Shown here in pieces: positions 45,095 to 46,456 of a DNA stretch of 46,456 bases; position 1 is the stretch's first letter; each line of letters opens with the position of its first letter. The stretch covers positions 1 to 46,456 of the forward strand of contig CAZCJL010000054.1 of the NCBI GenBank assembly GCA_964498785.1, read 5' to 3'. The translations under genes were made by a program, and so were the position numbers. The DNA comes from Mariaggregatimicrobium sp964498785. GTDB taxonomy: Bacteria > Zhuqueibacterota > Zhuqueibacteria > Thermofontimicrobiales > Thiofontviventaceae. The notes below the pieces were generated by a model that saw only the letters and a program-made list of their open reading frames with translations, did no database searches and was not told the origin of the DNA.

Positions 45095-45148
45095 CCCTTG
45101 TACAAACCAACACTATGGTTAAGTATGGTGTTTCTCAAGTGCTGAGCT

Positions 45149-45460
45149 TTATTCATCATACTCATCAGTTCCTGCTTCTTTGCTGTCGTTGAATGAAATC
45201 ATTTTTTTATCCGATAGCTCCTTGATAAAATCTACCGTGTCGTTCAAAGCAATTTCTTTTTCAACATCAAATTCATTTTGAATCTCAGTAGCGATTTCGC
45301 AGATTGTACGGGTACCATCGGCTAATTCCCATATTCGGGTCCCGACGCTATTTAGAGTGCTGATAGAACTTTCCATGGGCAGAACAACCACAGCCTCATC
45401 ATCAATGAGGCGGGAAGCTGATTGCGCATTTTTTCTCGGGTATTTTTCAAAATATTCCAT
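45149..45460 (-). CDS. PqqD-like peptide chaperone
   Basis: The 103-residue protein has the PqqD/RRE-like pattern of a winged helix-turn-helix: EAVVVLPMESSISTLNSVGTRIWELADGTRTICEIATEI, then DTVDFIKELSDKKMI. Such proteins bind leader peptides and present them to radical SAM or other modifying enzymes. The ATG at 45460 is supported by GGAGG. The start overlaps the end of the HprK-like gene by 14 bases, so translation is probably coupled. Confidence 0.82.
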   Translation of the reverse strand: MEYFEKYPRKNAQSASRLIDDEAVVVLPMESSISTLNSVGTRIWELADGTRTICEIATEIQNEFDVEKEIALNDTVDFIKELSDKKMISFNDSKEAGTDEYDE

Positions 45461-46307
45461 GTATAATCCTCCAAAATGAATTGTCTTTCGTGAAATGAAG
45501 TTCAAAGCTTGGGACGCGGTCAATCAGGTCCATACAAAATGTCATTGCAAGCTGACAGTCGTTATTATTTTTATTTAGCGGTGGTATGTTTGCCAGAAGT
45601 TCGGCCATGGCCTTACCCCAACTGAGTTGTTTTATAAATGTTGTTTTATCCTGAATGAGTCGAAAACAGCCAGCTATGGATGCGCTGCCATTGGTCAATC
45701 GGAATCCGTTTGTTTCTGAATTAAATGGTGTGGCATGAACTTTAATCGTACCATTGCTTTCTCGTAGAACAAGCATATCATCGCCAAGAACCACGCGCGG
45801 TTTTGAAAATTGTGTGACTGTGGTTTTGCCAGCTCCGGAAGGACCAAAGAATATATATCCCTGGCCATTGTCGATAATGCCTGCTCCATGAAATAACATT
45901 GCATTTTGCGGCAATGCTGTTAACGCAAACGCAATTCGTAAAAAATGTTCCAACCATGCCAGCGGATTTTGTTCATCGATAATTAATTTCCCATAATTGT
46001 CATTGGTATCGACAAATCCGGTAAAAAAATTAGATTGAATATAACATCGATCATTATCAAAATGATGAACAGTATAAAATTGATCTGTTCCGTCCGGATG
46101 TGGGAAATAAATTCCATCCGCTAAATGAATATCAAGCCGGATGTCGTATGATTCTTTACGGCTCCGGAACTTTCGGTATTGCTGTTCAATGGCATTTAAT
46201 ACATTTTTATTAACAGCGCATAATTGAAGTGTCATATCAGCAATAACTACATTGAGATAAACATAATTCTGTTCAAATTGATAGTTATGAAATGCAAATG
46301 GAACCAT
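45447..46307 (-). CDS. HPr kinase-like protein
   Basis: The 286-residue protein has a P-loop GPSGAGKTT at residues 155-163 and an LGDDMLVL Asp pair near 176, the layout of HPr kinase/phosphorylase C-terminal domains. The N-terminal roughly 130 residues are unlike HprK. HprK-related ATPases of this kind occur in PqqD- and RiPP-linked gene sets of unknown role. No HPr gene is here, so the target is likely another molecule, perhaps the peptide. The N-terminal ATG has no strong ribosome binding site. Confidence 0.8.
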   Translation of the reverse strand: MVPFAFHNYQFEQNYVYLNVVIADMTLQLCAVNKNVLNAIEQQYRKFRSRKESYDIRLDIHLADGIYFPHPDGTDQFYTVHHFDNDRCYIQSNFFTGFVDTNDNYGKLIIDEQNPLAWLEHFLRIAFALTALPQNAMLFHGAGIIDNGQGYIFFGPSGAGKTTVTQFSKPRVVLGDDMLVLRESNGTIKVHATPFNSETNGFRLTNGSASIAGCFRLIQDKTTFIKQLSWGKAMAELLANIPPLNKNNNDCQLAMTFCMDLIDRVPSFELHFTKDNSFWRIIHGIF

Positions 46308-46456
46308 GGGATTTAGAGTATTTTAAGGTTAAAAATTGAATCTGAATTTTATCAATGATAAAAATCAGTTAAAGAAAAATTTATAAGTTATAATGATAAT
46401 ATAGTATCTTCTCAATATTTTATGGTAGATATGGGCGCTTGCCGCTATGTCGTATT

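Noticed and set aside
41823..46307. Lasso peptide cluster
   Set aside because: There is no asparagine synthetase-like cyclase or transglutaminase-like leader peptidase; only the PqqD-like, HprK-like and nucleotidyltransferase parts overlap with lasso-associated gene sets.

Overview
The window is AT-rich bacterial chromosome. It reads like a member of the FCB superphylum near Calditrichota, Ignavibacteriota or KSB1-type candidate phyla. The best evidence is a secreted M1 aminopeptidase ending in a YPNPF / FlgD-like C-terminal sorting domain. Dyad-symmetric intergenic repeats and a mixed housekeeping and sugar-acid gene content agree with this. Placement is inference; there is no rRNA gene, and I saw no tRNA gene or CRISPR array.

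Region by region. (1) 45-2873: a YdcF/SanA-like membrane protein, an aldo/keto reductase, then a convergent PyrD-like flavoprotein. (2) 3539-5444: a glucuronokinase-like GHMP kinase with a GalU-type uridylyltransferase, apparently a UDP-glucuronate salvage pair. (3) 5808-15620: a hexuronate catabolic cluster (uxaC, LacI regulator, uxaE, SDR oxidoreductase, gnd, LarA-like nickel epimerase, PfkB kinase, HAD phosphatase) preceded by a promoter with two LacI-type operators. The set fits an unusual route: uronate to fructuronate, mannonate, gluconate, 6-phosphogluconate, then ribulose 5-phosphate, with no UxuA or KDPG aldolase present. (4) 15700-17080: VanX-like lipoprotein and DUF192 protein. (5) 17195-24569, mostly minus strand: membrane ferredoxin, CPA2 antiporter, macrodomain protein, fructose-1,6-bisphosphatase, AI-2E family permease, cyclic-nucleotide-binding protein. 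(6) 24669-34948: a housekeeping run (EnvC-like activator, holB, ricT, metG, tatD, rsmA, mgtE, recO, glyQS). (7) 35020-35985: a 5'-nucleotidase-like metallophosphoesterase with one in-frame TGA exactly where its family has a conserved Cys, followed by a SECIS-like hairpin, so a probable selenoprotein. (8) 36149-39187: the sorted aminopeptidase, then a repeat-rich stretch with a broken GIY-YIG gene. (9) 39969-46307: an ABC exporter convergent with a peptide-modification cluster: HprK-like kinase, PqqD-like chaperone, radical SAM/SPASM enzyme, a previously unlisted 45-residue Cys-containing precursor-like peptide, an S26-type peptidase and a nucleotidyltransferase.

The three most interesting items are the probable Sec-containing metallophosphoesterase, the RiPP-like cluster with its small precursor, and the LarA/Gnd-based hexuronate route linked to glucuronokinase. 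All assignments come from reading the sequence; no database search was run.
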